Assembly (NCBI RefSeq): GCF_002214485.1
Contig: NZ_CP015102.1
Coordinates: 1,240,001-1,304,000 of the forward strand
DNA: 64,000 nucleotides
Reading direction: 5' to 3'
From: Thermococcus pacificus
GTDB taxonomy: Archaea; Methanobacteriota_B; Thermococci; Thermococcales; Thermococcaceae
Positions 50,103 to 58,996 of the stretch are shown here, piece by piece. The stretch's first letter is position 1. The number at the start of each line of letters is the position of its first letter. The position numbers and the translations under genes are program-made. The notes below the pieces were generated by a model that saw nothing but the letters and a program-made list of their open reading frames with translations, searched no databases and was not told the origin of the DNA.

Positions 50103-50606
50103 TCAATACCCCCACTCGTACTCCCACACGATTTGAGGCGGGAACTCGTCGCGTTTAAGCTTTTCGAGTATATTTCTGGCAACTGAGTAGGCGAACTCAA
50201 AGGTTTTTCTGTCGATCAGCCCGTAGTTCAGGGCCATTTCCAGCTCGTCTTCGTCGAGAAGAACGGCTTCACCGCTTGGAAAGATGAATATATCGAGAAA
50301 AAGGTCGAGCATCTCTATTGTATCTCTTTTCCTCTTTGTATAGGCGAGCACGTCAATGTAGAGGCCCTTAAAGTTTCCCTCTTCGTCATAGACCTTCAAA
50401 ATATCGTAGTTCTTTCCGACGAAGGCGAAGTAGACCATTCCATAGCCGTTGTCTATCACCTTCACGCCGTTCACTTTCAAAGGGGCAAGCATTCCCTCAA
50501 AGCGGGACCTGGCGACGATAACGTCGCCCAAATCGGCTATTACTTCATCGCCCCTCTCAAGGACGCGGTTCGGGATACGGCGGTAGGTGAGGTGGATTCT
50601 CTTCAT
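50103..50606 (-). CDS. DUF402 domain protein
   Basis: This 167-residue protein is a DUF402 domain, the fold found in the FAU-1 RNA-binding protein and in nucleoside diphosphatases of the Ntdp type. The typical core is YDILKVYDEEGNFKGLYID (near 83-101), followed by DLFLDIFIFPSGEAVLLDEDEL. The acidic residues could bind a divalent metal. No FAU-1 N-terminal domain is present, so only the diphosphatase-like part remains. The ATG at 50606 replaces a longer frame that starts inside the TauE gene. Confidence 0.88.
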   Translation of the reverse strand: MKRIHLTYRRIPNRVLERGDEVIADLGDVIVARSRFEGMLAPLKVNGVKVIDNGYGMVYFAFVGKNYDILKVYDEEGNFKGLYIDVLAYTKRKRDTIEMLDLFLDIFIFPSGEAVLLDEDELEMALNYGLIDRKTFEFAYSVARNILEKLKRDEFPPQIVWEYEWGY

Positions 50607-50614
50607 AGTATCCC

Positions 50615-51352
50615 TCAAAACAGCTCGCTCAGAAGCTTTAAGGCAGTTGCGGAGCCGATGAGAAGGTAAACCCACCTGAGCTTTTCGCCCCCGAGCTTCA
50701 TGGCGGCCCTCGCCCCGATCCACGCTCCAATGCACACCGGGACGAGTAGTGGGGCCACTAGCGCGTAGTCTATGTTTCCCCCAAGCCCGTACACAACGGC
50801 CGCGGTGAGGTTGTTGAAAAATATGAGGATCTTCGCCGTGCCGTTGGCCTGGAGCATGTCCATCCCAAAGAATGCCCTCAGGGCGGCTATAACTATGAGC
50901 GTGGAAGCTATGCCAAGGATGCCAATGTAGACCCCGATTAAAAAACCTGCCGCTGAAATTCCCAGCCTATGGGCTTTTTTCACGGTGAATATCAACCCCT
51001 CCGGTTCGCCTTTGAGCGAAACGTAAACGCCCGCGAAGAGGAAGAGAAGGGACACCATACCCGCCGTCCTCTCTGAAAGGGAAGCAAAGAAGTAACTGCC
51101 GGCCAAGGCGCCAAGGATGGATGAGGCGACAAGATAGGGGGCGCTTTCAACCTCCACGGCGCCGCCGCGATAGTACGTCACCGACGAGACGAACGTCAGC
51201 GCTGTTATGGCTACCTTTAGCGTGCCCACGGCAGTCTGGACTGGAAGGTCAAGGAAGGTTAGCAGCGAGAATATAATGATGCTCCCGCCGCTCATGAGGG
51301 AGCCGATGAACCCCGCTATCAGAGATACCATGGACAGCAGTGCGGTCTGCAT
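50615..51352 (-). CDS. TauE/SafE-family permease
   Basis: A 245-residue membrane protein with seven to eight helices. The N-terminal AGFIGSLMSGGSIIIFSLLTFLDLP and the second-half IGILGIASTLIVIAALRAF are duplicated TauE motifs. The family exports or imports sulfite, sulfoacetate or similar anions. It is eight bases upstream of the DUF402 gene and likely heads a three-gene operon (TauE, DUF402, DUF167). Confidence 0.9.
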   Translation of the reverse strand: MQTALLSMVSLIAGFIGSLMSGGSIIIFSLLTFLDLPVQTAVGTLKVAITALTFVSSVTYYRGGAVEVESAPYLVASSILGALAGSYFFASLSERTAGMVSLLFLFAGVYVSLKGEPEGLIFTVKKAHRLGISAAGFLIGVYIGILGIASTLIVIAALRAFFGMDMLQANGTAKILIFFNNLTAAVVYGLGGNIDYALVAPLLVPVCIGAWIGARAAMKLGGEKLRWVYLLIGSATALKLLSELF

Positions 51353-51436
51353 ATGCTTAAGTTGGTGGAACTCCTTAAATCAGTGCCGAAAATGATGCCA
51401 CCAAATAATTTTCATCCTTGGAAGTCATAGGTGTCC

Positions 51437-51646
51437 ATGATTAGGAGGCTAGAAGACATCGAGGGGGTTTGCAAAGACATAAGAAGAGAATACCCTACTG
51501 TGCCTTGGAGACGGATTGTAGGCCTTAGAAACGTTGTCGTTCATCACTACTTCGGTGTTGACCTTTCGGTGGTTTGGGTCATCGTGAGTTCTCAGCTTGA
51601 AGAATTGAAGGAGGAAATTGAGAAAATCATTGAGACGGAGTGCTAG
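51437..51646 (+). CDS. N-terminally truncated HepT-like HEPN toxin, no partner
   Basis: The 69-residue product matches only the C-terminal half of HepT (DUF86) proteins: YPTVPWRRIVGLRNVVVHHYFGVD includes the RX4HXY ribonuclease motif (RNVVVHHY). Normal HepT is about 110-115 residues, so roughly 45 N-terminal residues are missing. No MntA nucleotidyltransferase antitoxin lies beside it. It could be a decaying remnant; the frame is intact with an ATG, so expression of a short form is possible. It overlaps the convergent glyS gene by four bases. Confidence 0.7.
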   Translation: MIRRLEDIEGVCKDIRREYPTVPWRRIVGLRNVVVHHYFGVDLSVVWVIVSSQLEELKEEIEKIIETEC

Positions 51647-53355
51647 CTCCCAAAGATCAGCTCCCTCAGCTTTTCAGGAAGCTCCTCGATCTTCACCCTC
51701 ACCTGCTCCCTCGTGTCGCGGTCGCGGATCGTCACTGTGCCGTCCTCTGGGGTCTGGTTGTCGACGGTAACGCAGTAGGGCGTACCTATCTCGTCGTAGC
51801 GCATGTACCTCCTCCCAACGGTGTCCTTCTCGTCGTAGACGGCTATGAAGCCAGCCTTCTGGAGGGTTCTGGAGATTTCGTAGGCTATGCTCTTGAGCGG
51901 CTCCTTGGCGACGAGAGGAAGCACGGCTACTTCAATCGGGGCCATGTCCTTCTTGAGCCTGAGATAGGTCCTGTCCTCCTCAATAACGAGGCTGTTCTCC
52001 AGGAGCAGGTAGAACGGCCTGTCTATGCCGAAACTCGGCTCAAGGACGTGGGGGACTATCTTCTCGCCCGTTACCTTCTCCTCGACTTCCTTGATTATGA
52101 AGTCGTCCTTCTCAAGCTCATAGCCCTCGATTTCGATCTTACCGTTCTTCTCAAGGAGTTCTACCAGCTCGCGCTTCTTCTCCTCGTCCCAGCTCTGGAT
52201 GAGGTCGTTTATCCTCTTGGCGTCCTTCTTGAGCTTCGGACCGACGCGCTTCATGTTAAGGCTTACTTTGAGGCGCTTGACTATCTTCGGCTCGTCGTAG
52301 TGGATGAGGACGGTAAGGTCAGCCCCGCTCATCTTCATGTGCTTGCTGAGGTCATAGTCGCCGCGGTTGGCTACTCCAACGCACTCCACCCAGCCGAAGC
52401 GCTCGCTGTAGATTTCTGCGTCCCAGGTGTCGCGGGAGTAGTGGGCCCTCTCCTCCGGCAGCTGCTGGCGGAAGCGTATCTTGTCCTCCGGGATGCCGAT
52501 GTCGAGGAGAACCCGCTTCACCATAACCATGTAGTAGGCGAAGAAGGTGTTCATGATGTATCCTTTCTTCACAGCCTCTTCAGCGGTTATCTCAATTTCT
52601 CCAAGGTTCTTGAGCTGGTGCTCTATTGGATAGAGACGGAGAACCTCGTCTTTAACCTCGTCGAAGTGCGGATGCTCCGTTTCGTTGGGATTGAAGAATA
52701 TCTCCGCTTCCGCCTGCGTGAACTCCCTGAGGCGGAGCATCCCCTGCCTTGGAGAAATCTCGTTGCGGTAGGCTTTTCCGATCTGGAACACGCCGAAGGG
52801 GAGCCTGTTCCTCGCGAAGGCGTTTAAGCGTCTGAAGTTGACGAAGATGCCCTGGGCAGTCTCGGGCCTCAGGTAGCCCTTCTGGTCGCCGTAGGGGCCT
52901 ATCTTCGTCTCGAACATGAGGTTGAAGTACCAGACCTCGCCGAGCTCGCCGCCGCACTCCGGGCAGCGTATGTCATGCTCCCTAATGAGCTGGGTGAGGT
53001 GCTCGGCGCTCATGCCCTCGGTGTCTATGCCCAAAGCCTCTTCTACGAGGTGGTCTGCCCTGAACCTTGCCCCGCACTTCTGGCACTCCACCAGCGGGTC
53101 GACGAACTTCTCGACGTGGCCACTCGCTATGAAGACTTTCTCCGGCGTTATGTCCGGCGTCTCGAGCTCGAAGAAGCCCTCCCTCTGGAAGGCCTCTCTT
53201 ATCTTCCGCTCAATTTTACGCTTTATCGCCGCCCCGAGCGGGCCGTAGTCATAGAATCCGCGTGAACCGCCGTATATCTCAAAGCTGCCCCAGGCAAAGC
53301 CTCTCCTCCTCATCAAATCCTGCAGAACCTCGTACTTGTCGGGCTTTTCTCCCAT
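51643..53355 (-). CDS. glyS: Glycyl-tRNA synthetase, archaeal/eukaryotic dimeric type
   Basis: The 570-residue class II synthetase charges tRNA-Gly. The N-terminus GFAWGSFEIYGGSRGFYDYGPLG and motif 2 (FRNEISPRQGMLRLREFTQ-like) are characteristic, as is motif 3 (EPSFGIDRPFY). A Cys pair (CQKC) near residue 90 and another (CPEC) mark an inserted zinc ribbon. The C-terminal anticodon-binding domain covers about 470-565. A TTTTTATG box 40 bases upstream drives a short-leader transcript. Confidence 0.96.
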   Translation of the reverse strand: MGEKPDKYEVLQDLMRRRGFAWGSFEIYGGSRGFYDYGPLGAAIKRKIERKIREAFQREGFFELETPDITPEKVFIASGHVEKFVDPLVECQKCGARFRADHLVEEALGIDTEGMSAEHLTQLIREHDIRCPECGGELGEVWYFNLMFETKIGPYGDQKGYLRPETAQGIFVNFRRLNAFARNRLPFGVFQIGKAYRNEISPRQGMLRLREFTQAEAEIFFNPNETEHPHFDEVKDEVLRLYPIEHQLKNLGEIEITAEEAVKKGYIMNTFFAYYMVMVKRVLLDIGIPEDKIRFRQQLPEERAHYSRDTWDAEIYSERFGWVECVGVANRGDYDLSKHMKMSGADLTVLIHYDEPKIVKRLKVSLNMKRVGPKLKKDAKRINDLIQSWDEEKKRELVELLEKNGKIEIEGYELEKDDFIIKEVEEKVTGEKIVPHVLEPSFGIDRPFYLLLENSLVIEEDRTYLRLKKDMAPIEVAVLPLVAKEPLKSIAYEISRTLQKAGFIAVYDEKDTVGRRYMRYDEIGTPYCVTVDNQTPEDGTVTIRDRDTREQVRVKIEELPEKLRELIFGS

Positions 53356-53454
53356 CGCTCACCACCTGAAACTGGAGTAAGGGGATTTCATAAAAAGCTT
53401 TTGGGAGCACCGTCGTCAGTTTGTCAAGGAAATGAGAAGGGGGGTGGGAGAGCT

Positions 53455-55737
53455 TCAGCCACTCTCCAGCACGAGGACGCTGATTGGGGGAACCTCGATG
53501 GCATCGGACACTACCGTTGGGCCGTTGTAGTTTTCCGGCCAGACGACCTTCCACTCGCCGGGTGGGAGCTCTAGCTCCGCTGGACTCTTCCAGCTGTTCG
53601 CCACGACGAGAACCTCGTCGTTATGCCCCCTGAAGAAAGCCATCATTCCGCCATCAGCGGTGTAGAACCTTATGGCGCTGCTCCTGAGCGCTGGAGTTTT
53701 CCTCCTCAGCTTTGCCAGCTCCCGATAGTGGTTCAGCACGTCTTCGTTTACCTCGTCCCACTGTATAGGGTAGCGCTGCTCGTCGTAGTGGTTTTTGTCG
53801 CCGAGAAGTCCTCTCTCGTCGCCCTGAAACGTCACGGGCGTTCCTGGGAGGGCGTAGAGGAGCGTCGAAAGAAGCTTGAGCCGCTGGATTGACTCGTTCG
53901 TCGGGGTGTCCCCCAGTGAACCGCCACTGAGGTCGGTGAGGACCCTTGAAGTGTCGTGAGAGCTGACGAGGTTGAAGCCCATCGCGACGACGTTCTCACC
54001 GTAGCTCGCGTAATAGCGTCCCATCATCTTCATCGCCGTCTCACCGCTCAGCAGGCCCTTCGCGTAGTTCAGGAGTATGTCTCTCCCCAAGGCGTAGTTC
54101 ATGAGCGAGTCGAAGCGGTCTCCTTTAACCCACTCAGGCGAGAGCATCCATATCTCGCCGACGAGGTAGGCCTCCGGGTGCTTTTCCTTGACCCTCTTCC
54201 TTAGTTCAGAGAAGAAAACTCCGGGGTCGAGAACCTCGTTGGGGACATCGACCCTTATACCGTCGAAGCCGAAGTCGAGCCAGTGAAGGGCAGCACCGAT
54301 GAGATACTCCCTAACCTCCGGGTTGGCGGTGTTGAGCTTCGGCAAACTGCCAATCCCCCACCAGCCGACGTAGGCGTTTCCGTCGCCCAGCTTGAAGGGC
54401 CACTGTTTGATGAAGAACCAGTCCCAGTAGGGACTCTGGTTCCCGTTTTTCCAGACGTCGAGGAAGGCAGGGTTTCCGATTCCGCAGTGGTTGGGCACGA
54501 AGTCGAAGATTACCCGTATTCCTCTCTTATGCGCTTCATCGAGGAACTCTCTAAGCTCCTCCTCAGTTCCGAACTTCGGGTCGAGCCTGTAGTAGTCGTA
54601 GGTGTCGTAGCCGTGGGCGCTCCCGGAGAGTGTGATGGGGTTGAGGTAGATTATCGTGACTCCGAGGCTCTGCAGGTAGTCGAGCTTCTCGGTGATGCCC
54701 TTTATGTCGCCGCCGAAGTACTGGTGGCAGCAGTGGAGCGGCGTTATCGGGTCGCTCCAGTTGGAGAGTACCGGCGTTCCGGGGTTGACCTGGTTGAGGA
54801 GAAGTTCGTCGTGGTCGAGGGCGAGGGCATCGTTGCTCCTGTTCCCGTTGTTGAATCTGTCCGGGAATATCTGGTAGGTTATCCCGTTGCTCACCCACTC
54901 CAGCTGGGGGAAGCGGTCAACGCCGTCGAAGCTGAAGAAGGGGTTCTCGCTCGTGTTAAGGACGGCGAACCTCTCCCCATCAGCTGAGCTCAGGAGGATG
55001 TAATACTTGACGGGCTCAACAAGTGGAACCTCCGCCCGCCACATCTCTCCAGAGTCCCACCAGACCTGGAGCCTCATCGTGTAGTTCCCTCTGTCGGTCA
55101 CGAGGGTGGCGGAGCTTACCGTGCCCCTCTTCGCCTCGAACCTTATCACAGTCCTGTTGTCTGCGATGCTCAGGTAAGCTGGATCGCTTGGGTCAAAGTC
55201 CACGTAGAAAGCTGCACTTCCCTCAACTATTCTCACCGCGTTCTTTCCGCCGTAGCCGTCGTCAACGTAGCCGTCAGCATCTGGATCGTAGGGCCTTCCA
55301 GTGCCGTCGTTGGACATGTCCTTAACCCACTGGCCGTTGATGAAGTACTTGTACTGGTACTTGCCGGGAGCGAGGCAGACGGTTATCGTCCACGTTCCGT
55401 TTATCTCCTTCATCGGCCACTCGTCCCAGTCGTTGAAGCTACCGCGCAGGCTGATCGATGTGACGGTTTTGTTTCCTGAGTCATAGGTGAAGGTCACAGG
55501 AACCCTTCCGGAGGCGCAGCCCTTTTCTGAACCTGTGTAAATCGGGGAGTAGTTGCCCTTAGGAAGTTCAAGTCTGTTCTCCGGAGGTGTGGAGGTCGTC
55601 ATGATGGATGAAGATGATGAAGTTGTGGTCGTTGGGCCTGTCATTGGCGTCGTTGGTGTCTCCACTCCCTGGGAGATGCAGCCGCTGGCCACCGAGACCA
55701 GAAGCAGGAGAACAATCAGCAAGCCAGTCTTTCTCAT
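53455..55737 (-). CDS. GH13 pullulan hydrolase/neopullulanase-like lipoprotein
   Basis: A 760-residue extracellular amylolytic enzyme. It has a lipoprotein signal (ASGC, Cys20), a Ser/Thr linker (about 25-55), a CBM48-like N-terminal domain (TSISLRGSFNDWDEWP, near 100), a second N-domain, then the GH13 barrel. Region I is DFVPNHCG, the nucleophile Asp497 is in GIRVDVP, acid/base Glu528 in GEIW, and Asp595 in SSHD. Length and layout resemble the type III pullulan hydrolase of T. kodakarensis, which acts on both alpha-1,4 and alpha-1,6 bonds. The TGM-like site at its promoter fits maltodextrin control by TrmBL1. It extends the sugar spectrum beyond beta-glucans. Confidence 0.88.
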   Translation of the reverse strand: MRKTGLLIVLLLLVSVASGCISQGVETPTTPMTGPTTTTSSSSSIMTTSTPPENRLELPKGNYSPIYTGSEKGCASGRVPVTFTYDSGNKTVTSISLRGSFNDWDEWPMKEINGTWTITVCLAPGKYQYKYFINGQWVKDMSNDGTGRPYDPDADGYVDDGYGGKNAVRIVEGSAAFYVDFDPSDPAYLSIADNRTVIRFEAKRGTVSSATLVTDRGNYTMRLQVWWDSGEMWRAEVPLVEPVKYYILLSSADGERFAVLNTSENPFFSFDGVDRFPQLEWVSNGITYQIFPDRFNNGNRSNDALALDHDELLLNQVNPGTPVLSNWSDPITPLHCCHQYFGGDIKGITEKLDYLQSLGVTIIYLNPITLSGSAHGYDTYDYYRLDPKFGTEEELREFLDEAHKRGIRVIFDFVPNHCGIGNPAFLDVWKNGNQSPYWDWFFIKQWPFKLGDGNAYVGWWGIGSLPKLNTANPEVREYLIGAALHWLDFGFDGIRVDVPNEVLDPGVFFSELRKRVKEKHPEAYLVGEIWMLSPEWVKGDRFDSLMNYALGRDILLNYAKGLLSGETAMKMMGRYYASYGENVVAMGFNLVSSHDTSRVLTDLSGGSLGDTPTNESIQRLKLLSTLLYALPGTPVTFQGDERGLLGDKNHYDEQRYPIQWDEVNEDVLNHYRELAKLRRKTPALRSSAIRFYTADGGMMAFFRGHNDEVLVVANSWKSPAELELPPGEWKVVWPENYNGPTVVSDAIEVPPISVLVLESG

Positions 55738-55748
55738 GATCCCACCAT

Positions 55749-55765
55749 AGTCACCGTTGGTGATA
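55749..55765. promoter_or_regulatory. TGM-like operator of the pullulan hydrolase gene
   Basis: On the minus strand the site reads TATCAC-CAACG-GTGACT, 10 of 12 defined bases of the glycolytic motif. It lies between the TATA-like ACTTATAT and the start codon, 12 bases before the ATG. Binding of TrmBL1/Tgr downstream of TATA represses sugar-uptake genes when maltodextrin is absent. Confidence 0.6.
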
Positions 55766-55889
55766 TAAGTTATATGGCTTTCTGGGGCGGTGAGATTCTC
55801 TGGGACACCGCCGAAGGCCAGAGAGAAAGAGTTATAAACCGTTCTCCTCGTTAAGGCTATGAGCTTTGATTATTTGGAGGTGCGTGAAA

Positions 55890-56120
55890 ATGGCGGAAAG
55901 ACCACTCGATGTTGTCCACAAGTCCCTTGACAAGGATGTCCTCGTGCTCCTGAAGAGGGGCTCGGAGTTTAGGGGCAAGCTTATCGGTTACGACATCCAC
56001 CTGAACGTCGTCCTCGCCGATGCAGACCTTATTCAGGAGGGCGAGGTCGTTAAGAGGTACGGTAAAATCGTCATCAGGGGAGACAACGTTCTGGCAATCT
56101 CCCCGGTCGAGCTTGAGTGA
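55890..56120 (+). CDS. LSm (Sm-like archaeal) RNA-binding protein
   Basis: The 76-residue protein is an archaeal Sm1-type LSm that forms a heptameric ring and binds U-rich RNA. The Sm1 motif (VLVLLKRGSEFRGKLIGYDIHLNVVLADA) and the Sm2 motif (KIVIRGDNVLAISP) are complete. The start at 55890 follows GGAGGTG; the frame is open upstream but without support. It is 26 bases from the L37e gene, a pairing conserved in many archaea. Confidence 0.95.
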   Translation: MAERPLDVVHKSLDKDVLVLLKRGSEFRGKLIGYDIHLNVVLADADLIQEGEVVKRYGKIVIRGDNVLAISPVELE

Positions 56121-56146
56121 GATTAGCGAGCTAATGGGGTGATACA

Positions 56147-56338
56147 ATGGGAGCGGGAACAGAGCCAAAGGGCAGGAGAAACCACACTCCAACTCACATC
56201 AGGTGCAGGCGCTGCGGAAGGCGCGCCTTCAACGCCAAGAAGGGCTACTGCGCCGCCTGTGGCTTCGGCAGGAGCAGGCGCATGAGGAAGTACAGCTGGT
56301 CCCACAAGTGGAAGAAGAAGAGGAACCTCAAGTACTGA
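56147..56338 (+). CDS. rpl37e: 50S ribosomal protein L37e
   Basis: A 63-residue basic zinc-ribbon protein of the large subunit. Two Cys pairs, CRRCG and CAACG, hold zinc; the start [18 protein letters not shown] and the basic tail [10 protein letters not shown] are typical. It is cotranscribed with the LSm gene. A T-rich tract at 56342-56351 right after the stop should end the transcript. Confidence 0.97.
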   Translation: MGAGTEPKGRRNHTPTHIRCRRCGRRAFNAKKGYCAACGFGRSRRMRKYSWSHKWKKKRNLKY

Positions 56339-56436
56339 CCCTTTTTCTTTTCTATAGTTTATCGGCTCGTTTCTGATCAGCTACCGCAACCCTTATTAAC
56401 ATAAACTCTTCTCTAACCGTTTAGAGGGACGTCTTA

Positions 56437-57807
56437 ATGATACACCTCAACGAGCACCAGCGAAGGCTTTGGGCACTGGCATGGCCCGCCATAATGGGCA
56501 ACATCTCCCAGACGCTGCTCAACCTAGTGGATATGATGATGGTCGGCCAGCTCGGTGCACTCGCTTTGGCCGCTGTCGGTCTCGGCGGTCAGGTCAGCTG
56601 GTTCATGATGCCCATAATGATGGCAGTTTCTACGGGAACCCTCGCCCTCGTTGCGAGGTTTGTCGGTGCCAAAGACCAGGAGAACGCTACCCTTGCCCTC
56701 GAGCAGAGCCTCTATCTGGCGTTTCTCCTGGGAATTCCGGTCATGCTCTTCGGCTGGTTCTTCGGGGACGACATCCTCAGAATAATGGGCGCCGGGCCGG
56801 ATGTTGTTGAGCTCGGATACGATTACCTCAGGGTTGTTTTCGCCTTCTACCCCGTGAGGTTCGTTGGGTTCACGGCTTACTCCGCCCTCAGGGGCGCGGG
56901 GGACACGAAAACGCCGATGAAGCTGGGCATACTGATGAACGTCATCAACGCGGTTTTTGACTATCTCCTCATCTACGGCAAGCTCGGCTTCCCCAGGCTG
57001 GGCGCCGTTGGGGCTGCCTGGGCCTCTGGGATAGGTATAACCACCTCGATGCTGATAGTTCTCTACCTCCTCTGGCGCGGGAAGCTGGTCCTCATGTTTA
57101 AGCCAAGCTGGAGCTTTCATCCGGAAATGGCGAAGAGAATCCTGCGCATTGGCTTTCCCACAATGGTTGAGCGGGGCCTCTTCAGCTTCTACAACTTCCT
57201 CTACATGAGCATAGTCACGCGCTTCGGAACGATAGCTTTGGCCGCGCACCAGGTCGGCTTGCGCGTTGAGAGCATAGCCTACATGCCGGCCTTCGGCTTC
57301 AACGTGGCCGCTTCCGCCCTCGTGGGCCAGAGCCTCGGTGAGGGAAAGCCGGAGAAGGCGGAGCGCTTCGTCTACGAGGCCCTCAAAATGGTGGGCCTCT
57401 TCATGGGCATCATGGCATTCATCCTGATCGTCTTCCCGCGCTACCTGGTGATGCCTTTTATAAGCCCGAGCGACCCGCACTACGGTGAAGTGATGCGCCT
57501 CGCGAGCATCTACCTCATAATAGTTGGAATAAGCGAGATACCCCTCGGCTGGCTCTTCGTTCTCAGCGGTGCTCTGAGGGGTGCAGGTGACACAAAGACC
57601 CCAATGTACATCACTGCAGTCAGCAAGCTCCTCTTCCGCATAATCCCGGCTTACATTCTCGGCTTTGGGTTCACGATTGGGCAGATTCACTTTGAGGGGC
57701 TTGGCGTCGTAGCCGCTTGGATAGCTATGAGCCTTGAGACGTTCGCTACTGCGGCCCTCTTCTGGTGGGCGTTCAAGAGGGGAAAGTGGAAGTACGTGAA
57801 GGTGTGA
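56437..57807 (+). CDS. MATE-family multidrug exporter
   Basis: The 456-residue protein has twelve helices in two homologous halves, each beginning with the MATE pattern (PAIMGNISQTLLNLVDMMMVGQLG at residue 14 and FPTMVERGLFSFYNFLYMSIVTRFG in the second half). The repeat SALRGAGDTKTPM occurs in both halves (near 150 and 388). It exports cationic compounds in exchange for sodium ions or protons. The ATG at 56437 is preceded by AGAGGGACG rather than a strong ribosome site, so the leader is short. It is monocistronic. Confidence 0.93.
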   Translation: MIHLNEHQRRLWALAWPAIMGNISQTLLNLVDMMMVGQLGALALAAVGLGGQVSWFMMPIMMAVSTGTLALVARFVGAKDQENATLALEQSLYLAFLLGIPVMLFGWFFGDDILRIMGAGPDVVELGYDYLRVVFAFYPVRFVGFTAYSALRGAGDTKTPMKLGILMNVINAVFDYLLIYGKLGFPRLGAVGAAWASGIGITTSMLIVLYLLWRGKLVLMFKPSWSFHPEMAKRILRIGFPTMVERGLFSFYNFLYMSIVTRFGTIALAAHQVGLRVESIAYMPAFGFNVAASALVGQSLGEGKPEKAERFVYEALKMVGLFMGIMAFILIVFPRYLVMPFISPSDPHYGEVMRLASIYLIIVGISEIPLGWLFVLSGALRGAGDTKTPMYITAVSKLLFRIIPAYILGFGFTIGQIHFEGLGVVAAWIAMSLETFATAALFWWAFKRGKWKYVKV

Positions 57808-57839
57808 ACAAAAAGAAGTTGCTGAGGGACCAGCCGCTT

Positions 57840-58934
57840 CTAAAGCGCCGAGACGTGGAAGAGCGCCTCCATTGCCCTCCCGAAGAGATAGCTCAAGAAT
57901 GCTGCTCCTAAACCCGTTGTCACCATCTCTACGACCTTTTTCCTGACTGAGATGCCCGACAGCAGGGAAATCAGCGAGGCCACGACCGCTAAGGCAGTCC
58001 CAGCGAAGAGCACCGAGAGCGGGAGGGCCGTCAGGGAGCTTGAGGCGAGGAAGTAGGGCGTAACGGGGAACACCACTCCAAGAAGGTACGCGAGGCCAGT
58101 ATAGAGCGCGGAGCGGAGTTCGTTTTCGTCCGTCTCTTGAATCAGGAGCCTCATAACCGCGTCTCCCTTCTGGGCAAGTTCCTCCGCCGTCTTCTCAGCC
58201 ACGTCCTTCGGCACGCCGCCCTCCACAAGTCTTGAAACAAGCTCCTCCTTCACCCTCCCCGGCGAGACTTTGAAGAGAACCTCCATCCTCCCCTGTACAG
58301 CTTCGTTTACCTGTCTCTGGGAGCGGACAGAGATAAACGCTCCTATCGCCATCGAAAGCGCCCCGGCGACGCCGACGATGAGGCCGCTTATTCCAACGAG
58401 CTGCGGGCTGTCGGGGTAGACAGCGGAAAGACCGGTGACGGCACCGAGGATCTCAACAAGGCCGTCGTTCATTCCCAGCACGAAGTCCCTGATGTTCTCG
58501 ACGTGGAAGCGCTTCTTACTTTCGTAGAAGAACCTCTCGTGCTCAAGCTCGTCGAGGATGACGTCCTTTATCCTCACCATCTCTTCGTCCGTGAACTTGT
58601 CGGCATAGGTTGTGAGGTACTTGAAGTACTTCTGAATCGCGCTGTTCTCGCCCATCTCCAGCAGGGAAGCCACAGCCCCGGGGCCGAGGAGTTTTCTGAG
58701 GAGCTTGGTGCTGAGAATCGAGAGCTTTCTGACCTTTGGCTTCGGAACCTCTCCCCCGCGAGCTCTGACAAAATCGTGCCAGAACTTGGCGTGCTTTGAT
58801 TCTATGTTTGAGAGCCTGAGGAACTCCTCCCTTATGCGCGCGTCCTTCTCGGTCTTGGCGAGCTGAGCGTAGAGCACCGAATCAGCGTACTCGTCCCTGT
58901 AGAACCCCCTCGCGAGCTTGAGCATCTCGTCCAT
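57840..58934 (-). CDS. Ferritin-like/VIT1 (CCC1) fusion transporter
   Basis: This 364-residue protein joins a rubrerythrin-like four-helix domain (residues about 1-145) with a VIT1/CCC1 iron-manganese transporter domain (about 150-364, four to five helices). Di-iron ligands are suggested by RDEYADSVLY, SNIESKHAKFW and the later DELEHERFF. The membrane part starts with DFVLGMNDGLVEILGAVTGLSA, the VIT signature. Related bacterial fusions such as MbfA export iron under oxidative stress. The ATG at 58934 follows GGGGGGAG; longer frames upstream are unsupported. Confidence 0.9.
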   Translation of the reverse strand: MDEMLKLARGFYRDEYADSVLYAQLAKTEKDARIREEFLRLSNIESKHAKFWHDFVRARGGEVPKPKVRKLSILSTKLLRKLLGPGAVASLLEMGENSAIQKYFKYLTTYADKFTDEEMVRIKDVILDELEHERFFYESKKRFHVENIRDFVLGMNDGLVEILGAVTGLSAVYPDSPQLVGISGLIVGVAGALSMAIGAFISVRSQRQVNEAVQGRMEVLFKVSPGRVKEELVSRLVEGGVPKDVAEKTAEELAQKGDAVMRLLIQETDENELRSALYTGLAYLLGVVFPVTPYFLASSSLTALPLSVLFAGTALAVVASLISLLSGISVRKKVVEMVTTGLGAAFLSYLFGRAMEALFHVSAL

Positions 58935-58996
58935 TTTTCTCCCCCCTATTAAAAGTTCCGAAGGATAGTTAAATGAGTATCGGAAGTCTGGCCGGT

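Noticed and set aside
51640-52827. Open frame of 395 codons on the plus strand
   Set aside because: Antisense to glyS, without a ribosome site or known motif.
56524-57690. Open frame of 388 codons on the minus strand
   Set aside because: Antisense shadow of the MATE exporter; its translation is rich in His and Glu, as expected for the complement of a membrane protein gene.
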